Of a stretch of 24,897 nucleotides of DNA, positions 1 through 9,007 are shown piece by piece. The notes beneath the pieces were generated by a model. That model searched no databases, was not told where the DNA came from, and saw nothing but the letters and a program-made list of their open reading frames with translations. Position 1 is the stretch's first letter. Every line of letters begins with the position of its first letter. The DNA lies in the IMG/VR virus record IMGVR_UViG_3300040770_000084, positions 1 to 24,897 of that record; one strand, given 5' to 3'. This DNA comes from a virus. A program made the position numbers and the translations under genes.

Positions 1-40
1 CCTTATTATTGCAACCTAAATATTCGTTGTTTGAGTGCAT
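1..40 (-). CDS. Start of a small cysteine-containing protein (partial, runs off window)
   Basis: An ATG (complement of 38-40) opens a frame that reads without a stop to the window edge, giving 13 residues, MHSNNEYLGCNNK. It lies 22 bases beyond the stop of the preceding gene on the same strand. Its short Asn/Cys-containing N-terminus resembles the starts of the next two upstream genes (MNNCYTG and MSNCRET), so it is probably another member of the same series of small proteins downstream of the fibre. An A14 tract on the coding strand lies just upstream, in keeping with A-rich start regions across this genome. Too little is visible to name a function. Confidence 0.45.
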   Translation of the reverse strand, partial: MHSNNEYLGCNNK

Positions 41-62
41 TTTGTTTTTTTTTTTTTTATTA

Positions 63-389
63 TTATGGTTTGCGGTAAACTATTCTGCTGCCCTCCAGAG
101 TGTATAAATATCCTACGGGTAACGCTACATCCGCGTCTGCAGCTGCATCGTCTGCATAAGGTCCCGCCACGCTGACTTCACTGATATAGGGAAGTTCCGC
201 TAGTTGTTGGTCTTTGGCTTGTAATGCGGCTACCAGGGAGGCGTTCACCTCTGTTTGTGTGGCTCCTTCCGCCAGGGATAGGTATGTGATTGAGTTAGGC
301 GTTGCGATGCATGAAGTGGAAGTATAAATTCCTCCGCAGGGTTCTACTGTTGGTGTAGGAACTTCAGTTCCTGTGTAGCAATTGTTCAT
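63..389 (-). CDS. Small fibre-associated protein with Cys-containing N-terminus
   Basis: A 108-residue protein. The N-terminal third carries three cysteines (C4, C18, C27) and is Thr/Pro-rich. Residues about 40-65 look helical, ending in a short amphipathic stretch (ALQAKDQQLAEL). The C-terminus (about 75-108) has a YADDAAADADVALPVGYLY segment, which resembles a C-terminal module I associate with phage tail and fibre proteins (YADDAAAAAAGVPVGGLY type). The role is inferred to be a small virion or fibre-tip component, supported by its place at the end of the fibre gene cluster. Base composition is much richer in G+C than the genes further upstream (35 of 60 bases in 121-180 against 17 of 60 in 1441-1500), suggesting separate acquisition. 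Exact function unknown. Confidence 0.75.
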   Translation of the reverse strand: MNNCYTGTEVPTPTVEPCGGIYTSTSCIATPNSITYLSLAEGATQTEVNASLVAALQAKDQQLAELPYISEVSVAGPYADDAAADADVALPVGYLYTLEGSRIVYRKP

Positions 390-411
390 GTTGATTTTTT
401 AATTGGGATTA

Positions 412-756
412 TTAATTTTGTAATGCTGCAATCTGCGCTTGCATTGTTTCTATTGTCGCTAATTGTTCGGCAACCTTGGTTTCTAATACACAAAGCTTTG
501 TATATGCTACTGCAAGTAAGGAAGCTGCTGTTAGAGGCTCTGGTAGTATGATACAATCCTCTGCAATTCCTGAGAGGTCTAACTCTTCTTTTATGCCTCC
601 AAGTATTGAGTAGGTGTCTGTTATTGCTTCTTCCACGCTTACACAGCTACTTTCGTATAGTCCTGAGAAGGTTGGTGGGGGAGTTTGGTATTCTGCGCAC
701 TCCGCATAAGTTTTAACGCCGCAAGTATTTTTTATTGTTTCTCTGCAATTGCTCAT
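412..756 (-). CDS. Small Cys-rich protein with C-terminal coiled coil, probable fibre accessory
   Basis: A 114-residue protein with cysteines at C4, C12, C20 and C38 in the N-terminal third and two more in the middle. Residues about 90-114 form a short coiled coil (ETKVAEQLATIETMQAQIAAL). The order Cys-rich head, then a segment of the type SCVSVEEAITDTYSILGGIK, then a terminal coil matches small proteins I recognise from phages of Bacteroidota, usually near tail-fibre genes; no function is established that I know of. It sits 22 bases upstream of the 108-residue gene and 10 bases downstream of the 128-residue gene, all co-directional. Composition is GC-richer than the fibre. It could be an oligomeric fibre-tip or collar protein, but this is inference. 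Confidence 0.75.
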   Translation of the reverse strand: MSNCRETIKNTCGVKTYAECAEYQTPPPTFSGLYESSCVSVEEAITDTYSILGGIKEELDLSGIAEDCIILPEPLTAASLLAVAYTKLCVLETKVAEQLATIETMQAQIAALQN

Positions 757-766
757 TTTTTATGTT

Positions 767-1153
767 TTATTGTTCTCTTATTTCTTTTTTTATCGAAGCC
801 ACACAATGCCCCCCGTTGTTCCAGTTCTTGTAATCTACTGCGTAAAGAAAGCCATACCAAAACCAACCTGATAAAGCCAAATCGTTGTCTATCCTTCTTC
901 TGCCTAAAGCACTTGAAATGGTTTCTGATTTATCTCCAAAGCCGCTATTGCTTTTTGAGAACCAAAAGTTTAGTCCTGTTCTGTAGTTGTGGTTTCCAAA
1001 TCTATCACGGTCTATGGCTCCACTTGTAAAATAGTTATTGATGACTTTCCAAAACTGGTAATCTTTACGGTAAACCCATATAGAAGTTAGAAAATTTATC
1101 ACTTCTAAAAATGGAGTTAATATCCATGTGATTATTATTAGTAGTAGTCCCAT
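767..1153 (-). CDS. Small membrane-anchored protein, conserved type, unknown function
   Basis: A 128-residue protein. Residues 1-25 form one hydrophobic segment (MGLLLIIITWILTPFLEVIN), predicted as a membrane anchor or uncleaved signal. The remainder is soluble, with a recognisable pattern of DRDRFGNHNYRTGLNFWF, ETISSALGRR and a late GHCVASIKKE. I associate this pattern with uncharacterised proteins of Bacteroidota phages, but no function follows from it. The start ATG overlaps the previous gene's stop by one base (TAATG), implying translational coupling. Its position after the fibre and before the small Cys proteins would fit a tail accessory or a membrane protein linked to lysis; the sequence does not decide. 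No enzymatic motif is visible. Confidence 0.7.
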   Translation of the reverse strand: MGLLLIIITWILTPFLEVINFLTSIWVYRKDYQFWKVINNYFTSGAIDRDRFGNHNYRTGLNFWFSKSNSGFGDKSETISSALGRRRIDNDLALSGWFWYGFLYAVDYKNWNNGGHCVASIKKEIREQ

Positions 1154-1794
1154 TATTGTAAATTCATTATTATTAATTCTTTTACTGTCATTGGTTCATA
1201 GCCAAATACTTCTGAATTTAAAGTAGCTAATACATCAGCATTAGTTTCGTTATTCATAGCATTAACAAAAGAAGTTTTAACTCCTGTTGTCATGTAAGCA
1301 AGATACTGTTCTTTATACATAGCATAAAGTAAAGCATAAAGCTGTGGATTTTTACTTTGTAAGTAATCATCAGCACTTTGTCTTTCTCCTTTTAATATTT
1401 GTCTTTGTTTAGGACTAGAAAAGCCTACAACTGTTTCCGTACCATCACCTATAAATACAGGTTCAAGATTAAAATATTCAGGTTGTTTAGCTTTAGTATT
1501 AGCTACTTCTCCAGCCCAATCTAAATAAAGAATAGCTTTACCAACTCCTAGAAAAGTATTAGGAAACTCCACACCATTATAGGTGTGGATTCCAATTAAC
1601 TTTTGATAAGTAATTCTAATTGCTTCTTTATCATCTTTAGCATAATAGGATTTAGAAACCCATTGCCCTTTCATGTCAATTACTTTCTCTTTTGCTACTA
1701 GAAAAGAAATGTTATCAAAACTCAAATCAGTTAAGGTATTCCCTAATGTTTGGTATTGTTCTAAGTAATAATTAAGTACTATTTGTGCGCTCAT
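1153..1794 (-). CDS. Unknown protein downstream of fibre (213 aa)
   Basis: A 213-residue soluble protein of mixed helix and strand character with no signal peptide or membrane segment. Features include a Tyr-rich N-terminus (NYYLEQYQTLGNTLTDLSF), a central FLGVGKAILYLDWAGEV stretch, and a helical C-terminal half ending VKELIIMNLQ. It starts 12 bases after the fibre stop and couples to the next gene through TAATG. Base composition is AT-rich like the fibre, and the shift to GC-richer DNA occurs only at its 3' end, so this gene belongs to the resident late operon. Its place suggests a fibre-associated or assembly protein. I do not recognise the family. Confidence 0.7.
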   Translation of the reverse strand: MSAQIVLNYYLEQYQTLGNTLTDLSFDNISFLVAKEKVIDMKGQWVSKSYYAKDDKEAIRITYQKLIGIHTYNGVEFPNTFLGVGKAILYLDWAGEVANTKAKQPEYFNLEPVFIGDGTETVVGFSSPKQRQILKGERQSADDYLQSKNPQLYALLYAMYKEQYLAYMTTGVKTSFVNAMNNETNADVLATLNSEVFGYEPMTVKELIIMNLQ

Positions 1795-1806
1795 AATTTA
1801 TGTTTT

Positions 1807-4800
1807 TTAAACTTGCGGAATAATTAATTTTATCTTCACAATATCTAACTCTCTTACTGATACCTTTACTTTCATAGTTGATGTATATTGAAGCGTAGGT
1901 GTAAATATTAGTGTATTGTTTATGTAAACACCTAAGCTACTGCTTAATCTTTTAACACTAAGCGAATATGTTTCTAACGCGTTTAAACCATCTGTAAACA
2001 AATCAATTACTATCGTACTCTGTCCGCTTTGAGTTCTAGCCCATAACCTTGTCCTACCGTTTGCATTAGTATTTAATTGCTCAAACCAAAAATCATAAAT
2101 TACGGCATTTGTTGCGCTGTCTATTAATTGAAATAAAGTGTACTCATTATACGCTTCTGTCGGTGCGGCATCCAATGGACTTCTCTTATAACTAAAAGAA
2201 ACAATAAATGATGATGTAGGTATTGTAAAAAAAGAAGGGTCAATTACGCCTGTTCCTATTGTATCTTTAACAGCGACTTTAAATTCGCCATCTACATTTG
2301 TGTCAGACGTTCCTGTTTTGTTTATCCAATTAACGTTTTTTGGAACATAAACAGTACCTAAAACAATCAACAAAGCATTATTAAAAGTTGCAGAAATTCC
2401 GTTATTTAAAGTCACCGCATAACTACCTTCCGTTGCACCCGTTGTTACATTTACTTTAACTTCATTATCACTAACAAAAGTGATATAGTTTATAGTTTGC
2501 CCCACAATACTAACAGTCATTGTAGGAGTAAAAAATGCACCTCTAAGAACAAAGTTAGTAGTAGTACTAGGTAAAGTACTATCAGGTACTAAAATTAATA
2601 AGAAAGGAGCAGGCATAAGAGCCATACTATACATCTTTAAATTACCACTTGCATCAGTACCAAGAAGTTTATTAGTAGGGTTTGCGCCGTCGTTTCGAGT
2701 GTTTGGGAATTTGCTAAGTTTTAGTTCTTCGGAAATAGAATTTAATCCGAAAGTATTATCGTTTTTGTTTATTACGGTAAATTCCGTATTCAGGTCAGAA
2801 GAAAGTAAGGCGTTTGTCTTAAGAAAACCATATATATTAACAACTAAATTTGTCGCTGTTTTTGTTGCAAAAGAATATAATTTTTGGTTAGGCGTTAAGT
2901 GGTTTATTGTACAGTTTCCAAATATTTTTAGTATTGGATTAAAATTGTAATTATCAGCACCGCCCGAACTACCATAAGAAAAAAGCGTATTAGCGTTATT
3001 AATTTCGAAGTGACTATCTATCATTTTAACGGCACTATTCAAGGCAGTTCCTATCAATACTCCATTACTATTAACAACACAGTATAAATTTTTAAAAGTA
3101 GGCGAATTGTTTCTTCCAAATATACCTGAACTTGTATTATTGTTAATATTGATTATACCTGAAAAAACCGCTGAACCTATTGAATATAATTTCCCGTCAA
3201 AAACAGAATTATCGAAGTTAACATTTACTGAACCACTACTAAATGTACTTTGTGAGGTTGCACTTGTAGTGATATTTTTATAATATATATCCGCGCTATG
3301 TGTACCGGTAAAAGCACCCATAATAAAAAAACCGGTTGTTGTAATTGATTTATTTTTAAAAACAAAGTCCGTAATTGATTCAAAATTAGTATTGTTTAGT
3401 CTTATGTCGCCAATTCCATAAATGTTTTCTATGTTTACAACGCTATTTTTTACCTGTGAAAACATTCTTTCAATAAATGAACCAGTTAAATTTAAGTTTT
3501 TTATTTCAGCGTTAAAACTTCCAATCCATTGAATATTAAATGAATTACTTACAGTCACGTTTTTGGCATAAATTTCAATATTACCAGCATTATATTTAAA
3601 AAAAGTAGAATTCGCCGAGCCGTTTATATTTGGAGTAAATAATATATTTCCGTTTTTTAAGTTGTATTTTATAGTGGTCGTGGTATTTCCAACCGAAGTG
3701 TTTATTTGTCCTATTACGGTACTATTTGCAAAAGACAAGGTACAAGCTAAAGAAGAATAAAATTCTATGTTTTTATATGGTAAGTTTCCGTTTATTTCGT
3801 ACGTCGAAACGGTTAACATATTAATAATAAAGTCGTTTGGCAAGTTTGGCAAGGCTAAAATATAATCAATCGTTTTGTAAGGCTTTGAAACATCTTCATA
3901 AACCCCCGTCAAATCGACACCGTTAACACTATCTACAAAGTAAGTGAAAGAAGTTTTTGCACCAGATACTACACCAAGTCCTTTATCAAATGCCCATTCT
4001 TTAGTAACAACTTGTTTACCTGTAGTCTCAGCATCTATAATAGCTACTGTAGTACTAGGTAAAATTACTTCTCCAATTTCATTAGCTTGAATACGTAAAG
4101 TTTCAACTTGCATATCAGTACCACTTACAGTTTTTTGTCCAGTCCATACTTGCCACCAAGATTTACCTGTACCTTTACCTGTACCTGCTTTATCAATTCT
4201 AATTCCTCCATCTAAGTTTGGTGCACCTACTGAATCTGTATTAATTATGTATAACGGTTGAAAACTATTGGTATAACCACTAGATAAAAACAATCTTCCT
4301 TCATTATCTGAAGAGAACCCCCAAAAAGTACCGCTTATATTTAATGTTTGTACTGTAAGGTAAACAGTAGTGTTTACTACTAGTTTATAAAGTGTAGTAC
4401 CATTAGATGTATAAATGTCACCATTAGGAACACAAGTAATTTTACTACCAAGTAAAAGTATATTTGTATTTACAAATAATCCAAGTCCACCCGTTTGTTT
4501 CCATAAGTAACCTCCTGATAAAGTGTATAAGTTACCAAAAGAATCTTCTGTGATACTATTTACTACGCTACCTATATTTTGTATAATTACCCAAGTAAGT
4601 GCATTATCTGTAGTGTACTGTAAATTTGAATTAAAATAAGCGTAAAGTTTATTTGAGAATCTTGATGCAAATATGTTAGATAGTCCACCTAAAGTAGTCT
4701 GATTTTCACCGATAAACAGAGTACTACCACCATGTTTTATAGAGTAGATTGTATTATTTATTGTTACAGCTACAGCTATTGGATATCTGCCATAAGTACC

Positions 4801-7614
4801 AATTCTAATAATTTCAACAGTACCTGATGTTATTACATAAATTCCATCATTATATACACCAAAATACATATCTCCATTTGGAGCTAATGCAAATCCAGTA
4901 CCGTTGTACAACAAGTCTCCAAGTTGAATAAGACCTGCATTTTCTAAAAAATTTATAGTTTTACCCGCAGTCGTAGTAAACGATTTGCCAGACTGAGTGC
5001 TAATTGAGTTTACAACACCCAACTCTCTGTTTTTTTGGTTACCAAAAGAAATATCTTTAGAAGGATTAACAGTATCTATCCCTAAGTTAGTTCCATCATC
5101 ATATAATCTTGTATTACCAAGTATATTAACTCCTGTTACTTTTTGCAAGTAATTAACTGCTCCTGTTGCGGAAGTTAACTTAGCATTTAATTGTGCTTGA
5201 ATATTACTTGTAATACCACTTAAATACCCAATAATAATAGCAGTAATAGAACCAATACTTGTAGTACTAGGTAAAACAGTAGTACCTGTAAATGTTGCAT
5301 TATTTCTACTTTTATTACCTTCAATAGACCAAGTATTTGTATCAGTTTTGACATATGTTCTTGTTTCTCCGATAGTAGAAATATAACCACAATCACTAAT
5401 AACTGATATACCTGTTGCACTAGAAGTAATTACTCCAGACCCTTGTTGTGTAACTTTTATTTTAAAACCTATTGGTAATGGGTTTTCAATATTAGTAGGT
5501 AACGTTAAAGAAACTGGGTTAGAACCTGTAAATATAACTTGTTTATTAAAATCTACAAGATTAAAAGTACGAGAAATGCCAGCATCAAATACAATAGTTA
5601 CATAAGGATTAGTTGCTATTGTAGGACTAACTCCTCCTTCAACTCCCCAAGTATTAACTCCTCTTTTAGTATATTTTCTAACTTCGTTCTGTACTCCGCT
5701 AAGACCTACAGCAGTTTGAAAAACAACACCTGTTCCACCTGTAACACTTACAATTCCAGTGTTAGTACCTACAGAATAAAATACAGACCCAATAGGAAAA
5801 TCTAAAGTAGCATCATTAGGAATTATAAGAGATAAGGGATCTATACCATTATACACTAGTTGGTTTAAAACTTCTTCTATTAAAACATTGTGAGGACTAC
5901 TTGTAATTGGTTTAATAGCGGTAAAATAATTAGCTTTTCCACTTAAAAGAGTATCTACAGTTTTAGTACGATAAGTGTCATCATATTTTTCTTTTAAAGT
6001 ACTATTAAATAAAGAATCAAATTCTATTACTTTATCTTGTACTTTAATATTTAAACCATCTGATTTGCTTTTTAATACTACAGCAGCATTAGCAGTTTCA
6101 GCATTAAAAACACCATCATCAGTTATAATAGTTTTTATGGCTCTATCTGTACCTGGAACAGTAGTTAATAATGTAGCTGCTTTTGTAAAAGCAATATCAT
6201 CTAAATAAAAGTTTCTATCTTTACTTGATCTTACTAATACTAAATCAGTAAATTTTTCGTTGTAAAGTTGAAATAAATTTAAGGGTATATTTACTAGTTG
6301 CCATACATCTTTTTTATTTTCTGCAAAATCAAATCTACCATTAGTCATTAAAATCTCGTCTGTAATATCTAAATTTAAGTTTTTAAAATAAATTCTAAAA
6401 TCTACACTTGAATTAGCATTACTTGCTAAATAAATTCTAAAAGTTAAAGTATCATAACTTGAAAAAGATTCAACATTTGGAGAAGTAAAAAGAATACGTT
6501 CTGTATTTGAACCAAATCTATCAACAAAAATAGACTTTGTACCTTTAAATGCTAAACCTGTAAAATCAGGATTTATACTTACACTACCTTGTTTGCTTAC
6601 AACCCATTCTTGATTTTCATCATAAACTTGTTTTCTTATTGCCCCATTAGTAGTCGGAATTAACTCTCCAGCACTTAATAGTATGCTTGTTAAAGCAATT
6701 TCTGTATTAGAATTAATAGTTGGTACTAAAGGTTCCGCGTCATGAGTACCTGTAATACTTGTTAATCCACTTTCGGTTAAATAAATTAAATCAAATCTTT
6801 GTTCTCCATTTGGAATAAAAGTTGTTGGATCTAAAGTTATTTGTCCACTACCGCCTTGTTTTTCTACTGAGTTTATAAGATAATTAGGATAAGTTATATA
6901 ATACAACAAGCCTAATCCAGACCATACTACATAAGCTTGTCCAAGTAATCCAGTTTTAAAGTCAACAGGAGTAACTTTATTTTCTAACTCTGTTAATCTA
7001 TTTTCTAATTCAGTAGGGTCAAATACAGGAAATACAATTACTTCTACAATTTCATCTCCTCTTAAAGATAAAATAGCTAAAGACAAAGTATCAACATCAG
7101 CTGTTGGAATATCAGCACTAGTTAATCCTTCTACACCTTTTTTTACTGCGTATGCACCAGTACTTGTACCTATTAATAAATCATATCTAATATAATCAGG
7201 TGTACTAGCATCTAGTGTAACAGAATAATTACTTGGATTTAAATGCTCTACTTGGTTAATTCTCCAAGCAAATTTAGATGCTTCTATACTAACATTTAAA
7301 CTTGATATTAAAATATCTCCTGTTTTTAATACCGCATCAGGATATTCTAATTCTGTAACTCTATTGTCAATAGTGTTTACATTTTCATTTAAATCGTTTA
7401 AATTGTCATTTACAACAGTTAAATTTTCGTTTATATTTTTAACTTCAGCAGCCGTATTTGCATTTGCATTTGCTAATACTTTTCCATCTTGCGTATTAAC
7501 ATATTCATATAATTGATCTAATTCAGATATAGGTTGTTCTACCTTATCTAAATTAGTAGAAGAGATATTTAAAACTCCTTTTCCTTTATTTATTAATCTA
7601 AATTGTGTTTTCAT
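1807..7614 (-). CDS. Giant modular tail fibre / receptor-binding protein
   Basis: A 1935-residue virion protein. Modules in order: N-terminal attachment and Asn-rich coiled coil (about 45-90); two copies of a beta-rich domain (about 100-190 and 222-320); a galactose-binding-like module (about 335-478, ending NFYLDDIAF); two tandem beta domains ending NTWGVEG (about 597-660) and NTWSIEG (about 704-766); a fibre linker with YDDGTNLGID (about 800-850); a beta-propeller-like stretch with blade motifs such as APNGDMYFG, DSFGNLYTL, VPNGDIYTS and DNEGRLFLSS (about 880-1110); a parallel beta-helix-like region rich in Asn and Ile (about 1210-1620); a TIG-like domain (about 1670-1775); and a LamG-like C-terminal jelly roll (about 1780-1935). 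The propeller and helix modules probably bind surface glycans. LPSTT recurs at three module junctions. Domain names are from pattern recognition, not a search. Confidence 0.88.
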   Translation of the reverse strand: MKTQFRLINKGKGVLNISSTNLDKVEQPISELDQLYEYVNTQDGKVLANANANTAAEVKNINENLTVVNDNLNDLNENVNTIDNRVTELEYPDAVLKTGDILISSLNVSIEASKFAWRINQVEHLNPSNYSVTLDASTPDYIRYDLLIGTSTGAYAVKKGVEGLTSADIPTADVDTLSLAILSLRGDEIVEVIVFPVFDPTELENRLTELENKVTPVDFKTGLLGQAYVVWSGLGLLYYITYPNYLINSVEKQGGSGQITLDPTTFIPNGEQRFDLIYLTESGLTSITGTHDAEPLVPTINSNTEIALTSILLSAGELIPTTNGAIRKQVYDENQEWVVSKQGSVSINPDFTGLAFKGTKSIFVDRFGSNTERILFTSPNVESFSSYDTLTFRIYLASNANSSVDFRIYFKNLNLDITDEILMTNGRFDFAENKKDVWQLVNIPLNLFQLYNEKFTDLVLVRSSKDRNFYLDDIAFTKAATLLTTVPGTDRAIKTIITDDGVFNAETANAAVVLKSKSDGLNIKVQDKVIEFDSLFNSTLKEKYDDTYRTKTVDTLLSGKANYFTAIKPITSSPHNVLIEEVLNQLVYNGIDPLSLIIPNDATLDFPIGSVFYSVGTNTGIVSVTGGTGVVFQTAVGLSGVQNEVRKYTKRGVNTWGVEGGVSPTIATNPYVTIVFDAGISRTFNLVDFNKQVIFTGSNPVSLTLPTNIENPLPIGFKIKVTQQGSGVITSSATGISVISDCGYISTIGETRTYVKTDTNTWSIEGNKSRNNATFTGTTVLPSTTSIGSITAIIIGYLSGITSNIQAQLNAKLTSATGAVNYLQKVTGVNILGNTRLYDDGTNLGIDTVNPSKDISFGNQKNRELGVVNSISTQSGKSFTTTAGKTINFLENAGLIQLGDLLYNGTGFALAPNGDMYFGVYNDGIYVITSGTVEIIRIGTYGRYPIAVAVTINNTIYSIKHGGSTLFIGENQTTLGGLSNIFASRFSNKLYAYFNSNLQYTTDNALTWVIIQNIGSVVNSITEDSFGNLYTLSGGYLWKQTGGLGLFVNTNILLLGSKITCVPNGDIYTSNGTTLYKLVVNTTVYLTVQTLNISGTFWGFSSDNEGRLFLSSGYTNSFQPLYIINTDSVGAPNLDGGIRIDKAGTGKGTGKSWWQVWTGQKTVSGTDMQVETLRIQANEIGEVILPSTTVAIIDAETTGKQVVTKEWAFDKGLGVVSGAKTSFTYFVDSVNGVDLTGVYEDVSKPYKTIDYILALPNLPNDFIINMLTVSTYEINGNLPYKNIEFYSSLACTLSFANSTVIGQINTSVGNTTTTIKYNLKNGNILFTPNINGSANSTFFKYNAGNIEIYAKNVTVSNSFNIQWIGSFNAEIKNLNLTGSFIERMFSQVKNSVVNIENIYGIGDIRLNNTNFESITDFVFKNKSITTTGFFIMGAFTGTHSADIYYKNITTSATSQSTFSSGSVNVNFDNSVFDGKLYSIGSAVFSGIININNNTSSGIFGRNNSPTFKNLYCVVNSNGVLIGTALNSAVKMIDSHFEINNANTLFSYGSSGGADNYNFNPILKIFGNCTINHLTPNQKLYSFATKTATNLVVNIYGFLKTNALLSSDLNTEFTVINKNDNTFGLNSISEELKLSKFPNTRNDGANPTNKLLGTDASGNLKMYSMALMPAPFLLILVPDSTLPSTTTNFVLRGAFFTPTMTVSIVGQTINYITFVSDNEVKVNVTTGATEGSYAVTLNNGISATFNNALLIVLGTVYVPKNVNWINKTGTSDTNVDGEFKVAVKDTIGTGVIDPSFFTIPTSSFIVSFSYKRSPLDAAPTEAYNEYTLFQLIDSATNAVIYDFWFEQLNTNANGRTRLWARTQSGQSTIVIDLFTDGLNALETYSLSVKRLSSSLGVYINNTLIFTPTLQYTSTMKVKVSVRELDIVKIKLIIPQV

Positions 7615-7623
7615 ATTTTGCTT

Positions 7624-8952
7624 TTATACTAAAGTTGTTACTGTTTTTGTATCTCCATACCAAAATATCTCTCCTTGATAAGCAGGATTTACTATCATTT
7701 TTGCACGATAATAATAAGTGGTATTAGGTACTAAATTTCCCCATGCGTATAAAGGGTTAGTATAATCCACTGTAAAAGGAATTAATTCCATCATAGTAGG
7801 ACTAGACTGTGTTACATAATTTAAGAAGTCAGCAGTTAAAGATAATTGTATCTCAGATTGACCCCAATTAGAACCTAAACCACTACTTTGAGGAGAAGCT
7901 CCAAGAGTAAAACTATCTCTAGTAAGATTAGTAATTTCACCTGTTACAATTAAAGGAGCATCTAAATTTATGACATTAGACGTTGCAACAACATCGTCTG
8001 CTATATATTCAATCCAAATATCAGAATCTACTTCTGTTTTGTCATAATTAAGACTATTAATATACTCAGCAATTTGTTCTTCTAGTGTTCCTGTACCAGA
8101 TAAATTAGAATCATATACTTTTATTACTCTTGATATATTATTTTGATCAGACAATGTAATAGCTATTCCTGAGTCTAAAAAAGAGTTTTGAATTAATTTT
8201 ACATAGTCAATGTTATTAGTATAACATTTTAAACAATTTTTAATATAAGAATAATCAAATACAGTATCAATTATTTCTAAATACTTTTGTGTAGGAGAAG
8301 GTACTAAATCAATAGTATTATTTAATAATAAAGTTTTACTATATAAATATATACCATAATAATAACCAGTAATAATAGAATTAAAAAGTTCAGCATTATT
8401 AGCTACAGTACCATTAGTATAGTAGTAAAAATATTCTTTTCCTAACTCAGTTTTTTTATCTACAATAGTTTCGTTAAAAAATAATTGTATAAAATTATAT
8501 AGAGGGGGATTTGTAACAGCGCCTTGCCCGTAAGAGAAAGGTTTAATCGTGTTAGGCAGTATTAAAGTAGTATTAAATATCTTTTGACGCTTAATAGCAA
8601 AAGTACCGTTAAGACTATCTTTACAGGTTTCACTATTTTTACAAGTATCACTACATTTACAATTACATAATATATCTTTTACTTGTTTAACAAATTCTGT
8701 AATGAAACTATCGTTAACATTAAGATATACAAAGTAAGGGTCTAAAAGAGCTGGAATAACTTCTAGTTTATATAATCCATCAGTAGGATATAAACTTATT
8801 TCAGTATTAGAAGAAAACTCTTCAATAACAGTGTCTGATTTATCTTCATTTACTTTTGTTAAAATAAATGTATATGTATCAGTTGTAATAGATTTAAACT
8901 CTTTGATACCAAGTCCTAATCGTATTTCTATTTTTTCATCTTTATAGTACAT
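7624..8952 (-). CDS. Tail/virion structural protein with cysteine cluster and C-terminal FN3-like domain
   Basis: A 442-residue protein. Residues 1-90 look like a beta-sandwich. A dense cysteine cluster follows (C96, C98, C100, C104, C110 in DILCNCKCSDTCKNSETC), and a CLKC pair lies at 240-243; together they could form a structural metal site. The middle is Tyr/Asn-rich. The C-terminus (about 325-442) ends like a fibronectin type III repeat: LVPNTTYYYRAKM, then YGDTKTVTT. It sits 9 bases upstream of the giant fibre and downstream of a strong terminator, so it is probably the fibre's neighbour in the particle, such as an adaptor joining fibre to tail. Some promoter within 8953-9060 or readthrough must drive it. 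Assignment to the virion is by context. Confidence 0.75.
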   Translation of the reverse strand: MYYKDEKIEIRLGLGIKEFKSITTDTYTFILTKVNEDKSDTVIEEFSSNTEISLYPTDGLYKLEVIPALLDPYFVYLNVNDSFITEFVKQVKDILCNCKCSDTCKNSETCKDSLNGTFAIKRQKIFNTTLILPNTIKPFSYGQGAVTNPPLYNFIQLFFNETIVDKKTELGKEYFYYYTNGTVANNAELFNSIITGYYYGIYLYSKTLLLNNTIDLVPSPTQKYLEIIDTVFDYSYIKNCLKCYTNNIDYVKLIQNSFLDSGIAITLSDQNNISRVIKVYDSNLSGTGTLEEQIAEYINSLNYDKTEVDSDIWIEYIADDVVATSNVINLDAPLIVTGEITNLTRDSFTLGASPQSSGLGSNWGQSEIQLSLTADFLNYVTQSSPTMMELIPFTVDYTNPLYAWGNLVPNTTYYYRAKMIVNPAYQGEIFWYGDTKTVTTLV

Positions 8953-8973
8953 AAATTTAAGGGTTTTAAATTA

Positions 8974-9007
8974 ATAAGCCTATTGTTAACTAAAACAATA
9001 GGCTTAT
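8974..9007 (-). terminator. Strong hairpin terminator after the 301-residue gene
   Basis: Arms 8974-8987 and 8994-9007 are a perfect 14-bp inverted repeat with a 6-base loop. On the minus strand the stem follows the stop of the 301-residue gene and is followed by an AT-rich TTAATTTAAAA stretch. The strength of the stem makes termination or 3'-end protection likely. The tail is not a pure U run, so some readthrough into the 442-residue gene is probable. Confidence 0.7.

Noticed and set aside
45-58. T14 tract as a terminator
   Set aside because: It reads as poly-A on the coding strand, without a preceding stem, and fits an A-rich start region for the next small gene; length may also be affected by sequencing.
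685-1029. 114-codon plus-strand frame
   Set aside because: It is antisense to the 128- and 114-residue genes, which have better starts, coupling and recognisable patterns.
5539-5805. 88-codon plus-strand frame
   Set aside because: It is antisense to the fibre gene; the Ser/Asn/Tyr-rich product is what beta-rich fibre coding DNA gives on the other strand.
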